From NCBI RefSeq assembly GCF_000972495.1, contig NZ_LATM01000020.1, positions 22,639-86,638 of the forward strand: 64,000 nucleotides of DNA, written 5' to 3'. The position numbers were made by a program, and so were the translations under genes. This stretch comes from Hymenobacter terrenus. Its GTDB lineage: Bacteria; Bacteroidota; Bacteroidia; Cytophagales; Hymenobacteraceae. Numbering within the stretch: the first letter of the stretch is position 1; each line of letters starts with the position of its first letter. Below the pieces are notes generated by a model. It made no database searches. It saw only the letters and a program-made list of their open reading frames with translations, and had not been told where the DNA came from. This document shows, in pieces, positions 24,687 to 33,705 of the stretch.

Positions 24687-24848
24687 CCTCACCCCCTAGC
24701 TCCTCATTCGCTGCAGACGCGAAGACGGGCACTAGATTTTAGTTTTAATTTCTAGCCTTAGAGCTATATCTGGCGAAGCCAGACACTAGTTCTCCCCTCT
24801 CCACGGGCTTCGCGCTGATAGCGAATTGGGGGGCTAGAGGGGGTGAGG
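24687..24848. repeat. Imperfect inverted repeat in the icd-peptidase gap
   Basis: CCTCACCCCCTAGC (24687-24700) and GCTAGAGGGGGTGAGG (24833-24848) are inverted copies with a 2-base difference, flanking an AT-richer centre. The same C/G-rich words are typical of dispersed intergenic repeats in this group. No gene lies in the 241-base gap. Confidence 0.45.
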
Positions 24849-24871
24849 TCCCCCTTGGTGGGCACTAGGCA

Positions 24872-27800
24872 CTAATACCCAAAAACCTCTTTCAGCGTGA
24901 GCTGCTGCACCGTTCCATACTTGCTCAGCTCCTTAAAATTCAGGCGGTCTTTCGAACCTATAACAAGAATAACTTGATTTTGTCCTTTAATCTTGGCGTT
25001 TTGAAACTTCTTTAACTCGTCAAAGGTCATTTTCTGCGTGCTGGCGTACACGTCGCGACGCAGGTCATAGTCGAGGCCCAGGCGCCGGGCCCGCTCATAG
25101 CTCAGCAGCACGTTGCCCTTCGTAATGCGCTCAGTACTGATGCTGTTGCGAATGGCATTTTTAGCGATTTCCAAGTTGGCATCGGCTACGGGCATGTCGG
25201 TCAGCAGGGCTTCCATACCGGCCATGGCCTCGGGCAGCTTGTCGCTCTGCGTGCCAATGTAGCTCAGGTTATAATTGGAGCGGCCCAGCTTGTCGGCATT
25301 GGCGTACCGGGAAGACGCAGAATAAGCCAAAGCCTTACTCTCGCGCAAATCCTGGAATACGATGCTACCCATACCACCACCGAAATACTCGTTGTAAAGT
25401 GCTACAGTGGGGGCCAGTTCCTTGCTATATAAGTCGCCCTTGGTTAGGAACAGGATTTCAGCCTGCACCATGTTGTAGTCCACCCAATAGACCTTCCGGT
25501 CCTTCAAGGGTTGCTCGGCGAAGTCTTTAGAGGCCGGGGCAGGCGTAAGCTTGGCGGGGGTTTGGTGCACATTCTTCAATGTCCAGAGTAAGCCAGGATA
25601 ACGCACGCCGGTTGGTGCTTCAGGAGTAGGAGCACCTTTGATAACCGCAGGTGCATCATCTGTGGCAGGACGCGGACCATAATACAGCACCCGGTGCTGG
25701 TAAGTCGGCAGCTTCTTAATCAGCGCGGTGAGTTGCTCCGGCTTCACAGCCTTGAGTTGTTTTTCGCTGAGAATATTCGTGAAGGGATTTTTCGGACCGT
25801 ATTTCACGTAGTTCACCATCGCGGCATTCAGGATAACCTGCTTGCTGAGCTTGGCATCCTGGCGCGACTTCAGCGTACCGGCCACCATGTTTTTCAGGGC
25901 GGCGGCATCAGGTTTGGGGGCGTTTAGCAGTAGCTCAAACAGCTTTAGCGCCGGTTCCAGGTTGGCATCGAGGCCGTTCAGGGTCACAAACGTGCGGTCG
26001 GCGCCGCTGCTCACGTTGAAGGAGCAGCCCAGTTTGTAGAACTCCTGTTGCAGTTGCGCGGCCGAGTACTTACCAGCGCCGAGGTATTGCAGGTAATCGG
26101 CTGCCAAGCCCCAGCGCGGGTCATTGTTGGTGCCAATGTCCAGAATGTAGTACAGGTTGAACAACCCGTTTTCGGCATTGTGCGTGTAATACAGTGGCAG
26201 GCCAGGCTTGATCTGCGTCTCCTGAATATCCTTTTTGTAATCCACAAACACCGGCTCCAAATCTGTGCTGGGCATGGCCGTGAGCTGCTTGTAGTAGGCC
26301 GAAGCCGCGTCGCGGTTAGCCGGCACAGGCGTAATAGCGGGCTTCACGACTTTCACCTTACTAGGGTCGACACCGGTACGTTTGAACACGGCCACGTAAT
26401 TCTCGCCGTAGTTGTCATTGGCGAATTTCACGATGTCTGCCTTCGTGATTTTGCCGAAATCCTCCTGCTGTTGCAGGTAGTCTTTCCAATCGACCCGCTC
26501 AATAAATGCCTCGTACATGGCACTGGCGCGGGCCTCGTTGCTTTCGTAGCCCTTGGTACGCGTCAGCTTCTCGTTGTTGATAATGGCCGGAATCAGCCAG
26601 TCAGGGAAGTTGCCGGCTTTCACCTTGGCCAATTCTGCCAGTAGCAAGGTCTTCACTTCTTCCAGCTTCTGCCCCTGCCGCGGCGTGCCGTAGATAACGT
26701 GCGTCGAATAGTCGTCGTTGAGGTCCGTGAACGACGCGGCTTCCAGCACCTTCTGCTGCTGGTTCAGGTCGAGGTCGATAAGACCGGCCTGGCCGTTGGT
26801 CAGAATTTTATCCAGCATGCGCAGCCGCACGGCATCTTTCGACGCCTTGCCCGGTAGGCGGAAGCCCAACATCACATTCTCCGACTGCGGACCAAGCACT
26901 TCGCGCGTTATGGGCGCCGTCAGCGGCTGCTCCACGGGCGCGTTGAAGGCCGGCACCGGCTTGCTCGGCAGTGCGCCAAAGTACTTGTCGATAACCCGGA
27001 TAGTCGCATCGTAATCCAGGTCGCCGCTCAGGCACAGGGCCACGTTGTTTGGCACGTAGTACTGGCCGAAATACTTCTTAATCTCCGTAATAGACGGATT
27101 TTGCAGGTGCTCAATTGTGCCGATGGTCGTCTGCGTCCCGTAAGGATGCGTAGGGTACAGCGCGGCATTCAGCGCCTCAAACTCCTTGTTGAAGTCGCTG
27201 TCGAGCCCCCGGTTTTTCTCCTCATACACCGCTTCCAGCTCCGTGTGGAACAAGCGCGGCACCATCTCCTGCATCCGCTCCGCCTGAATGGCGGCCCACT
27301 TCTCCAGTTGGTTGCTGGGAATATCTTCCTGGTATACCGTTTCCTCATTCGAGGTGTGCGCATTCGAGCCCTTAGCCCCAATGGCACCCATCACCTTGTC
27401 GTACTCATTCGGCACGGCATAGCGCGCAGCTACTCCCGAAATCGAGTCAATCTGGTGGTAGGTCCGCTTGCGGGCAGCGGGGTCATTGCGCTGGCCGCGA
27501 TACACTTCATACAGCGCCTCAATCTTATCAAGCTCTACTTTTTCCTTGGCCCAGTCCTGCGTGCCCAGCTTCGAAGTTCCCTTGAACACCATGTGCTCCA
27601 GGTAGTGCGCCAGGCCAGTAGCAGTGGCGGGGTCATTCTTCGAGCCCGCCCGCACAGCTAAGTACGTTTGAATGCGCGGTGCATCTTTGTAATCCGACAG
27701 ATAAACGGTCAACCCGTTATCTAAATGATAGATGCGTACGCCCAACGGGTCGTTAGGTACCGATTCGTAACGGTATTCCTTCGGAGCAGCGGACGCCACA

Positions 27801-27913
27801 ACGGGAGCTGTCGTCACTGCCGGGATAGTCGTAACCGACTTACTTGACTGGCACTGCGTAGCAAGACCTAGTACCCCCAGGGCCGGAAACAGCAGCAAAA
27901 AGTTGTTTTTCAC
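24872..27913 (-). CDS. Two-domain M16 zinc peptidase, secreted
   Basis: About 1,013 residues with two M16 (pitrilysin/insulinase-like) domains. The first contains the inverted zinc motif HYLEH (near residues 103-107, LAHYLEHMVFKGTSK) and the third ligand in YEEKNRG. The second domain lacks a full motif, as in this family. The frame is open from 27946, but a -7 box at 27951-27958 would leave no leader for that start. GTG at 27913 gives MKNNFLLLFPALGVLGLATQC, a proper signal peptide with a possible lipidation Cys at 21 (the -1 Gln is unusual). It likely degrades peptides in the periplasm or at the outer membrane. Confidence 0.9.
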   Translation of the reverse strand: MKNNFLLLFPALGVLGLATQCQSSKSVTTIPAVTTAPVVASAAPKEYRYESVPNDPLGVRIYHLDNGLTVYLSDYKDAPRIQTYLAVRAGSKNDPATATGLAHYLEHMVFKGTSKLGTQDWAKEKVELDKIEALYEVYRGQRNDPAARKRTYHQIDSISGVAARYAVPNEYDKVMGAIGAKGSNAHTSNEETVYQEDIPSNQLEKWAAIQAERMQEMVPRLFHTELEAVYEEKNRGLDSDFNKEFEALNAALYPTHPYGTQTTIGTIEHLQNPSITEIKKYFGQYYVPNNVALCLSGDLDYDATIRVIDKYFGALPSKPVPAFNAPVEQPLTAPITREVLGPQSENVMLGFRLPGKASKDAVRLRMLDKILTNGQAGLIDLDLNQQQKVLEAASFTDLNDDYSTHVIYGTPRQGQKLEEVKTLLLAELAKVKAGNFPDWLIPAIINNEKLTRTKGYESNEARASAMYEAFIERVDWKDYLQQQEDFGKITKADIVKFANDNYGENYVAVFKRTGVDPSKVKVVKPAITPVPANRDAASAYYKQLTAMPSTDLEPVFVDYKKDIQETQIKPGLPLYYTHNAENGLFNLYYILDIGTNNDPRWGLAADYLQYLGAGKYSAAQLQQEFYKLGCSFNVSSGADRTFVTLNGLDANLEPALKLFELLLNAPKPDAAALKNMVAGTLKSRQDAKLSKQVILNAAMVNYVKYGPKNPFTNILSEKQLKAVKPEQLTALIKKLPTYQHRVLYYGPRPATDDAPAVIKGAPTPEAPTGVRYPGLLWTLKNVHQTPAKLTPAPASKDFAEQPLKDRKVYWVDYNMVQAEILFLTKGDLYSKELAPTVALYNEYFGGGMGSIVFQDLRESKALAYSASSRYANADKLGRSNYNLSYIGTQSDKLPEAMAGMEALLTDMPVADANLEIAKNAIRNSISTERITKGNVLLSYERARRLGLDYDLRRDVYASTQKMTFDELKKFQNAKIKGQNQVILVIGSKDRLNFKELSKYGTVQQLTLKEVFGY

Positions 27914-27950
27914 GAAGGACGCGAGAGGGTAGCTGGGAAAATTCAAAAAA

Positions 27951-27958
27951 CAAAGGTA
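27951..27958 (-). promoter_or_regulatory. -7 box for the M16 peptidase gene
   Basis: The minus strand reads TACCTTTG, an exact TAnnTTTG, 38 bases before the GTG at 27913. It rules out the frame start at 27946. Confidence 0.6.
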
Positions 27959-28277
27959 GCTGGCTGATAGGGGAATAAAAAAAGAAATTTTAGTCTATCT
28001 TGCGGGTTTGCCATGTCGTTAGCTGAGCCCTTACTCGGCCGCGAAACACTTCCCCCAAACGATTGCGTAATTATATCGCTTGTTCAACCGCAGCTTGGCC
28101 GTGACAAATCCGTGCCCATGTAACCCAGTTACAGTCGTAACACCAGTGGCTGATTTACATTCTACCACCGCTGTGGGTTAAAACCTTTCACTCAGAGAGG
28201 TTTTCGCGTATCCCCATCCCCTCACCTTCGGGAAAGGCGACTGCTTACCAGGCGGCAGGTTTGCGAGTTAGCCGCTT
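27959..28277. other. Gene-free stretch downstream of dnaX
   Basis: No supported frame. A weak hairpin AAAACCT...AGGTTTT at 28180-28204 could terminate dnaX transcription on the minus strand. Nothing else was seen. Confidence 0.35.
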
Positions 28278-30335
28278 TTAAAAATCGGCTTCCAAACCCA
28301 ACCGTTGCTTAGCCTCACGCAGCGCGGGAAACCGCTCGGCTAAGTACTCGAACTTATCTGAGGCCGTGTAGAGCTTGCGGGCCGTGGGTGCGGCGGTGGT
28401 CACCACAGGCTGCACCGTGAGGCGCGGGTGGCCGGTGCGACGGCGCAGCTCGGCCAGGAATTCCACCCGCATTTCGTTGAACTGGTCCACCTGAATGGGA
28501 TTGTCCACGCTTAGCTCGATGAGGTGCTCGGCGTTGGCGGTCACGGGCCGGTTCAGGACCCAGTATTCGCTCATGCGTTCCTGAGCCCGGCGCTCCTCGG
28601 CCAACTCCTGCCATACCCGCTGCAATAGAGCCGCGTCGATGGGAGCAACTGGGCCACTGGTAAACTGTGGCTCAGCTACCACCGAGACGGCCGGGCCACT
28701 AGCTGCCCGACTACTCAAGTCCTTCAGACTCGGGATTTTGCTGGCCAGGCTGGGAATCTTGGCAAAGGCCGCCGCTGGTGTAGGACGAGGGGCCGGCTCC
28801 ACGCCTTCGAAGCTGGGCACCCCAATTTCAACGTGCGGCAGCGTATCACGCATCTGGTGGCGCTCGGTGATGGCCGCGGCCGGCTCGGCTTCTATGCTCG
28901 GCGTGTCGTGCAGCTCCTCCACGCCGTTCTCGACGGGCAGTGGCTCGGGGCCGTCGGCCGGGGCTGCGCCGGTGGCTACGGGAGCCCCGGCTGGCATTGG
29001 CAGTGGGCCAGACGCAGCTTGCGGGGCTACCGGCGAGCGAGGAACTGGCGCGGGAGCAGTGGTAGCTGGCACAGGGCCCCCTGTAGCCACGGGCGCCTGC
29101 TGCGTGTGGCCATTGCTCGAAGTACTGCTTGGCGCTGCGGCAGGCGTGGGAGTAGGTGCCTCGACCGCGCCGTTTAGGTCACTAGTTTTTTTTTTAGCGG
29201 CACCGTTCGTGGCGGGGCCCAGTTCGCGGACGAACTGCACCGCACTATTCAGATAGGCTAGCTTCATCAGGGCCAACTCAACGTGCAGGCGCTGGTTCTT
29301 GGCTTGCTTGAACTCCCGGTCGCATTGGCTAATGAGGTTCAAGGCCGAGAGCAGGAAAGCCAGCGGCGCAGCCTGGGCCTGCTGCACGTATTTCTGCTTG
29401 ATGCCTTCGGACACCTCCAGCAGCTGCACGGTCACGGCATCTTTGCACACAAGTAGGCCGCGCAGATGTTCGGCAGTACCTACCACGAAGTTGTGCAGAT
29501 CGAATCCGTTCTGCATCACCTCATCGAGCAGCAGCAGGGCGGCGGAGAGGTTTTCGGTGAGCAGACTGTCAACCAGGCGGAAATAGTAGTCGTAGTCGAG
29601 GATGTGCAGGTTTTGCACCACCTCTTTGTAGGTCAGATTGTTGCCGCCAAAGGTGACCATCTGGTCGAACATCGACAGAGCATCGCGCAGCCCGCCGTCG
29701 GCCTTTTGGGCTAGCAAGTGAAGGGCGTCGTCTTCGGCAGTGATGCCTTCCTGGGTGGCCACGTAGCGCAGGTGGCCCCGCATGTCTTCCACCCGAATGC
29801 GGCTGAAGTCGAAAATCTGGCAGCGCGACAGGATAGTGGGAATAATCTTGTGGCGCTCGGTGGTGGCGAGGATGAAAATGGCGTAGCTCGGTGGCTCCTC
29901 CAGCGTCTTGAGGAAGGCGTTGAAGGCCGCGTTCGAGAGCATGTGCACCTCGTCGATGATGTAGATTTTGTACTTGCCGGCCTGCGGGGCGTAGCGCACT
30001 TGCTCCACCAGCGAGCGAATGTCTTCAACCGAGTTATTGGAAGCAGCATCCAACTCATGTACGTTGAACGAGGCATTTTCCTGGAAGGCCACGCACGAAG
30101 CACATTGCCCACAGGCCTCCGTTTCGGCCGAAAGATTGGTGCAATTTATCGTCTTAGCCAAGATGCGGGCGCAGGTGGTCTTGCCCACCCCGCGGGGGCC
30201 GCAAAACAAGAACGCCTGAGCCAGGTGCTGGCTCTGAATGGCGTTCTGCAGCGTGGTGGTGACGTGCTGCTGCCCCACCACGCTACGAAACGTGGAAGGA
30301 CGGTACTTGCGGGCCGAGACGACGAAATTATCCAT
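28278..30335 (-). CDS. dnaX: DNA polymerase III subunit gamma/tau
   Basis: A 685-residue clamp-loader ATPase. The N-terminal AAA+ module has Walker A GPRGVGKTT (Lys52), the zinc-binding cysteines 65, 75, 78 and 81, Walker B IIDEVHML and the sensor segment ATTERHKIIPTILSRC. Domain III ends near residue 370. A Pro/Ala/Thr-rich linker and a tau-like C-terminal domain (LQRVWQELAEERRAQE, NEMRVEFLAELRRR) follow. A run of ten A residues in the coding strand encodes KKK (381-383), exactly between domain III and the linker (see the separate site). A -7 box at 30348-30355 leaves a very short leader. Confidence 0.95.
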   Translation of the reverse strand: MDNFVVSARKYRPSTFRSVVGQQHVTTTLQNAIQSQHLAQAFLFCGPRGVGKTTCARILAKTINCTNLSAETEACGQCASCVAFQENASFNVHELDAASNNSVEDIRSLVEQVRYAPQAGKYKIYIIDEVHMLSNAAFNAFLKTLEEPPSYAIFILATTERHKIIPTILSRCQIFDFSRIRVEDMRGHLRYVATQEGITAEDDALHLLAQKADGGLRDALSMFDQMVTFGGNNLTYKEVVQNLHILDYDYYFRLVDSLLTENLSAALLLLDEVMQNGFDLHNFVVGTAEHLRGLLVCKDAVTVQLLEVSEGIKQKYVQQAQAAPLAFLLSALNLISQCDREFKQAKNQRLHVELALMKLAYLNSAVQFVRELGPATNGAAKKKTSDLNGAVEAPTPTPAAAPSSTSSNGHTQQAPVATGGPVPATTAPAPVPRSPVAPQAASGPLPMPAGAPVATGAAPADGPEPLPVENGVEELHDTPSIEAEPAAAITERHQMRDTLPHVEIGVPSFEGVEPAPRPTPAAAFAKIPSLASKIPSLKDLSSRAASGPAVSVVAEPQFTSGPVAPIDAALLQRVWQELAEERRAQERMSEYWVLNRPVTANAEHLIELSVDNPIQVDQFNEMRVEFLAELRRRTGHPRLTVQPVVTTAAPTARKLYTASDKFEYLAERFPALREAKQRLGLEADF
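29186..29195 (-). promoter_or_regulatory. Ten-A slippery run inside dnaX (candidate gamma-producing frameshift site)
   Basis: On the coding strand the run AAAAAAAAAA encodes Lys381-383 plus the first base of Thr384. In the -1 frame (one extra A) the next codons are AAC TAG, a stop at once. In the +1 frame (one A fewer) a stop follows three codons after the Lys codons. Either slip would yield a gamma-like protein of about 384-386 residues, ending just after domain III. Slippery A runs do this in dnaX of E. coli and Thermus. Confidence 0.6.
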
Positions 30336-30347
30336 AAGTTCTGTCTA

Positions 30348-30355
30348 CAAAGTTA
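30348..30355 (-). promoter_or_regulatory. -7 box for dnaX
   Basis: The minus strand reads TAACTTTG, matching TAnnTTTG, 13 bases before the dnaX ATG at 30335. The leader would be very short. Confidence 0.45.
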
Positions 30356-30672
30356 CCCAAAGGAGGGCGAAGATTGGGCAAGATGTGGGCTGAAGCCTTT
30401 GCTTCGGCAACGCGCGGAACCCGAGCTATTCTGAGCCGCCCTGCCAGCTGAGTTACTAAGCCTTGCTGCTAGGTACTCGGTTCCCGCGCGGGCGTTTGCA
30501 ACGAGGCGGAGCGAAGGCTTCGCCCTACACTGCTGCTTGGTTCCTCCGAGGCCGAAGCAAAGGCTGCGGCCTACTGAAACCTTCTTTTATACCGTGGCGT
30601 TTCTACAAAACCGCGTATCTTCGCGGCCCGCTTCGCCTTTCGGGCTTTGGCGGAACTCGTTCTTTACCATTT
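30356..30672. other. Gene-free stretch between dnaX and ssrA
   Basis: No supported gene. It holds a small hairpin (GCTGAAGC-CTTT-GCTTCGGC, 30389-30408) and repeated words with GAAGGCTTCGCC and GAAGCAAAGGCTGCGGCC, typical of dispersed repeats. TATCTTCG at 30617-30624 is a near match to the -7 box and may be the tmRNA promoter. Confidence 0.4.
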
Positions 30673-31041
30673 GGGGATGACCGGAATTGACAGCTTGCGC
30701 AAATTGCGGGTAAGCGTGCCGGGAGTTGGTCGAAGCTCTCCCGTTAAAAAATCGTCCGAAAAACAACCGGCGACTATTCGTACGCCATGGCTGCCTAGTT
30801 TAGAATTAGGTAACGTCATCGTTCCGCCCGGGTCAGTTTCTACACCTGGGAGTTCGGAGCGTCGTAAGTAGAAAATAGCCTTCGAAGAGCTGTGATTCGG
30901 GGGCGAAACTCAACTGCAGCTAGGGGAGTCTCAAAGGCCTGATGTGCGCCCGAGGCTCCATGAAAATCCAAGCACAGATACGCACGTAGAAAGCACGTCG
31001 ATTTCCTTGTCTGGACCAGGGTTCGAATCCCTGCATCTCCA
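30673..31041 (+). ncRNA. ssrA: tmRNA (SsrA)
   Basis: The 3' end, GGACCAGGGTTCGAATCCC then TGCATCTCCA, is the T arm and acceptor of tmRNA. The 5' end GGGGATGACCGGAATTGACAG pairs with CATCTCC through a GGGGATG acceptor stem. The internal tag frame runs from about 30754 (GTC) to TAG 30796-30798. It encodes a tag ending in GDYSYAMAA, like Bacteroidota SsrA tags (YAMAA end). The exact resume codon (GTC or the next) cannot be fixed by eye. tmRNA with SmpB rescues stalled ribosomes. Short plus-strand frames in this region are shadows of this RNA. A terminator follows at 31046-31078. Confidence 0.93.
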
Positions 31042-31045
31042 CTTT

Positions 31046-31078
31046 AAACCCCGTTTGCGACGAGCAGGCGGGGTTTTT
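31046..31078 (+). terminator. Intrinsic terminator of ssrA
   Basis: AAACCCCG at 31046-31053 pairs with CGGGGTTTTT at 31069-31078, an AT-tailed hairpin five bases after the tmRNA end. Confidence 0.85.
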
Positions 31079-31150
31079 CGGTTTTTAGAGGCTTATTATT
31101 TATTCCACGTCCATCTTACCGTCTGCTGAACCGTTAGAATGAGTTAGCAA

Positions 31151-31158
31151 TACTTTTG
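31151..31158 (+). promoter_or_regulatory. -7 box ahead of cobQ
   Basis: TACTTTTG, an exact TAnnTTTG, 27 bases upstream of the cobQ ATG. No cobalamin riboswitch sequence was seen between it and the gene. Confidence 0.5.
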
Positions 31159-31184
31159 CCCTTCAACCCGCCCTTTTCTGCTCT

Positions 31185-32657
31185 ATGCTTCGTCCCATTA
31201 TGTTTGTCGGCACCGCTTCCGATGTGGGCAAGAGCATTATCACGGCTGGGTTTTGCCGAATTTTTCGGCAGGACGGGCACCGGCCCGCTCCATTCAAGGC
31301 CCAGAACATGTCGCTGAACAGCTACGCTACGCCGGAGGGGCTGGAAATTGGCCGGGCGCAGGCCGTGCAGGCCGAAGCGGCCGGCATTCCGTGCCACGTC
31401 GACATGAATCCCGTACTGCTCAAGCCGACTTCTGACCAAGCCTCGCAAGTGGTGCTGAATGGCCGGCTCATTGGCACGCAATCGGCCTACGAGTACTTCC
31501 GCGAAAACGACCGGCACGAGCTGTTCGTGGCCGCCACCCAGGCCTACGACCGGCTGGCGGGCCGCTTCTCCCCCATTGTTCTGGAAGGTGCGGGCAGCAT
31601 CTCGGAGCTGAACCTGAAGCGCCGCGACATCACCAACCTGCGCATGGCCCGCCACGCCGACGCCGCCACCTACCTGATTGCCGACATTGACCGCGGCGGC
31701 GTGTTCGGCAGCGTCTACGGCACGCTGGCCCTGCTGGAGCCCGAGGAAAAGTCCTGCATCAAAGGCATTATCATCAACAAGTTTCGGGGCGATGCGCGGC
31801 TGTTTGAAGATGGCCGGCAGCAGCTGGCGGAGCTAACCGGCGTGCCCGTGGTGGGCGTGCTGCCTTATTTCCGCGACATCTTTTTGGAGGAGGAAGACTC
31901 CGTGGTCCTGGCTCGCAAGCAGCGCGGCCTCGGCGCGGCCGGCCTCGTAAAAGTGGCTGTGGTGCTACTGGGCCGTATGTCGAATTTTACCGATTTCGAT
32001 GCCCTGGGCCACGACCCACGGGTGCAGTTGTATTACACCCACGATGCGGCCGAAATTCAGGAGGCCGACATCGTCATCCTGCCCGGCAGCAAAAACACCA
32101 TCGAGGACCTACTGACCCTGAAAAACAATGGCTTGGCCGCCGCCATCGTGCAAGCTCATCGCACTGGCAAAACCGTGGTGGGCATCTGCGGCGGCTACCA
32201 GATGCTGGGCCGCTCGGTAGAAGACCCGGCTGGCGTGGAAAGCCGCGTGCCGGCCACCGCCGGCCTGGGCCTGCTGCCCGTGCGCACCGTTTTGCAAGGC
32301 GAGAAAACCACCCAGCAGCGCCGCTTCGCCTTCCGCGATGGCGCAGTGCCTGATTGCCAGGGCTACGAAATTCACATGGGCCAGACCATCGCCGACGGCC
32401 CGCCACAGCCCGTGGCTACTCTCGCAGACGGCACGCCCGATGGCTACTTCGCCGGGCCGCGCTGCTGGGGCACGTATTTGCACGGCATTATCGACAACCC
32501 GGTGGTGATTGACTACCTGCTGGCGCCCTATACCAGCCAGAAGACCAGCGCGCCATTCGATTTCGCCGCGTTCAAGAACGAGCAGTTTGACCGCTTGGCG
32601 GCGCTTATCCGCGAAAACGTGGACATGGCGCAGATTTACGCTGCCCTTCACCGCTAG
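31185..32657 (+). CDS. cobQ: Cobyric acid synthase
   Basis: A 490-residue glutamine amidotransferase that amidates four side chains of adenosylcobyrinate a,c-diamide to adenosylcobyric acid (CobQ/CbiP). The N-terminal P-loop-like synthetase domain starts with MFVGTASDVGKS and has PFKAQNMSLNSYAT and DIDRGGVFGSVYG. The C-terminal class I-like amidotransferase domain has the nucleophile region GICGGYQMLG and CWGTYLHGIID. Length and order are those of the family. First gene of a cobalamin cluster, transcribed with cobD and cbiB. The ATG at 31185 gives the family N-terminus. Confidence 0.96.
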   Translation: MLRPIMFVGTASDVGKSIITAGFCRIFRQDGHRPAPFKAQNMSLNSYATPEGLEIGRAQAVQAEAAGIPCHVDMNPVLLKPTSDQASQVVLNGRLIGTQSAYEYFRENDRHELFVAATQAYDRLAGRFSPIVLEGAGSISELNLKRRDITNLRMARHADAATYLIADIDRGGVFGSVYGTLALLEPEEKSCIKGIIINKFRGDARLFEDGRQQLAELTGVPVVGVLPYFRDIFLEEEDSVVLARKQRGLGAAGLVKVAVVLLGRMSNFTDFDALGHDPRVQLYYTHDAAEIQEADIVILPGSKNTIEDLLTLKNNGLAAAIVQAHRTGKTVVGICGGYQMLGRSVEDPAGVESRVPATAGLGLLPVRTVLQGEKTTQQRRFAFRDGAVPDCQGYEIHMGQTIADGPPQPVATLADGTPDGYFAGPRCWGTYLHGIIDNPVVIDYLLAPYTSQKTSAPFDFAAFKNEQFDRLAALIRENVDMAQIYAALHR

Positions 32658-32676
32658 CTCACCCCACTCCTCCCCC

Positions 32677-33705
32677 ATGCTGCACGGCCACGGCGACGAC
32701 GGCTACCGCCATTCCCAAAAAATCATCGCCGATTTCAGCACCAATGTGTGGTACGGCGGCGAGCCGGCGGGCCTGAAAGAATACATTTTCAGCCAGTGGC
32801 CCACCGTGAACCGCTACCCCGAAGTGCTGGCCGAAAGCCTGGCCGCGCAAGTGGCGGCGCACCACGGCGTAGCACCCGCGCAGGTACTCATCAGCAGCGG
32901 CACTACCGAGAGCCTCTACTTGGTGGCCCAAGCCTGGGCCGGGCGGTGCAGTACCGTGCTCACCCCCAGCTTTGCCGAGTACGAAGATGCCTGTCGGCTG
33001 CACGGCCACGAGTTGCGATTCCGGCCCTGGAATGAGTTGCAACCAGACACGCGGCTTGATAGCGACTTAGTATTCATCTGCAACCCGAATAACCCCACCG
33101 GGAGTGTGCTGGAATCTAATGTACTAGATGCCTTGCTGGCAAATAACCCAGGCACAGTCTTCGTGCTTGATGAGGCTTTTATTGAATTCACCACCCGTAT
33201 TCAAACGGCTACTCCCCGGCTGATGCGGTTTGATAATCTATTGATTTTGCGTTCCCTAACCAAGGCCTACGCCATTCCGGGCTTGCGGCTGGGCTACGTG
33301 GTAGGGCCGGCCGCACTCATTGCCCGGCTCGTCCAGCAGAAGGCCCCGTGGGCCGTGAATGCGCTGGCAGCGGCAGCGGGCAATTTTATTTTTGCCCACT
33401 ACACCAAAGTACAGCTACCCCTTTCCCAATTACTGGCCGATAAAGCAGCTTTGGCTGCCCGGCTGGCCGAGAACCCCGGCCTCGAAATCTTTCCAAGCCA
33501 CACGCATTATTTCCTGGGAGCCACGGGGCACGGCACGGCCGCCGAGCTAAAGCGTTGGCTGCTGGACCGGCACGGCCTGCTCATTCGGGATGCGGCTAAT
33601 TTCCGGGGCCTCACCCTGGCTCATTTCCGTATCGGCACCCGGAACGCGACAGATAATTTGCTATTGATAAACGCTTTGACTGAATGGACCGATTCGCTCG
33701 CCTAG
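32677..33705 (+). CDS. cobD: L-threonine-O-3-phosphate decarboxylase (aminotransferase fold)
   Basis: A 342-residue PLP enzyme of the histidinol-phosphate aminotransferase fold. The PLP lysine is in RSLTKAYAIPGLRLGYVVG, the substrate/PLP segment is FICNPNNPTG, and SSGTTESLYLVAQAWAG is near the N-terminus. In cobalamin operons this protein makes (R)-1-amino-2-propanol phosphate for the nucleotide-loop linker (Salmonella CobD; Pseudomonas CobC). The start at 32677 (MLHGHGDDGYRHSQ) is typical; an in-frame extension into cobQ is a shadow. It follows cobQ by 19 bases and overlaps cbiB by 22 bases. Confidence 0.87.
   Translation: MLHGHGDDGYRHSQKIIADFSTNVWYGGEPAGLKEYIFSQWPTVNRYPEVLAESLAAQVAAHHGVAPAQVLISSGTTESLYLVAQAWAGRCSTVLTPSFAEYEDACRLHGHELRFRPWNELQPDTRLDSDLVFICNPNNPTGSVLESNVLDALLANNPGTVFVLDEAFIEFTTRIQTATPRLMRFDNLLILRSLTKAYAIPGLRLGYVVGPAALIARLVQQKAPWAVNALAAAAGNFIFAHYTKVQLPLSQLLADKAALAARLAENPGLEIFPSHTHYFLGATGHGTAAELKRWLLDRHGLLIRDAANFRGLTLAHFRIGTRNATDNLLLINALTEWTDSLA

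Noticed and set aside
23761..24699. Long open frame opposite to icd (312 codons)
   Set aside because: It is antisense to a fully conserved gene, its protein is His/Leu/Gly-rich without family pattern, and such frames are common in GC-rich DNA.
30463..31129. Short plus-strand frames between dnaX and cobQ
   Set aside because: They coincide with the tmRNA gene and its flanks; the RNA explains the sequence.
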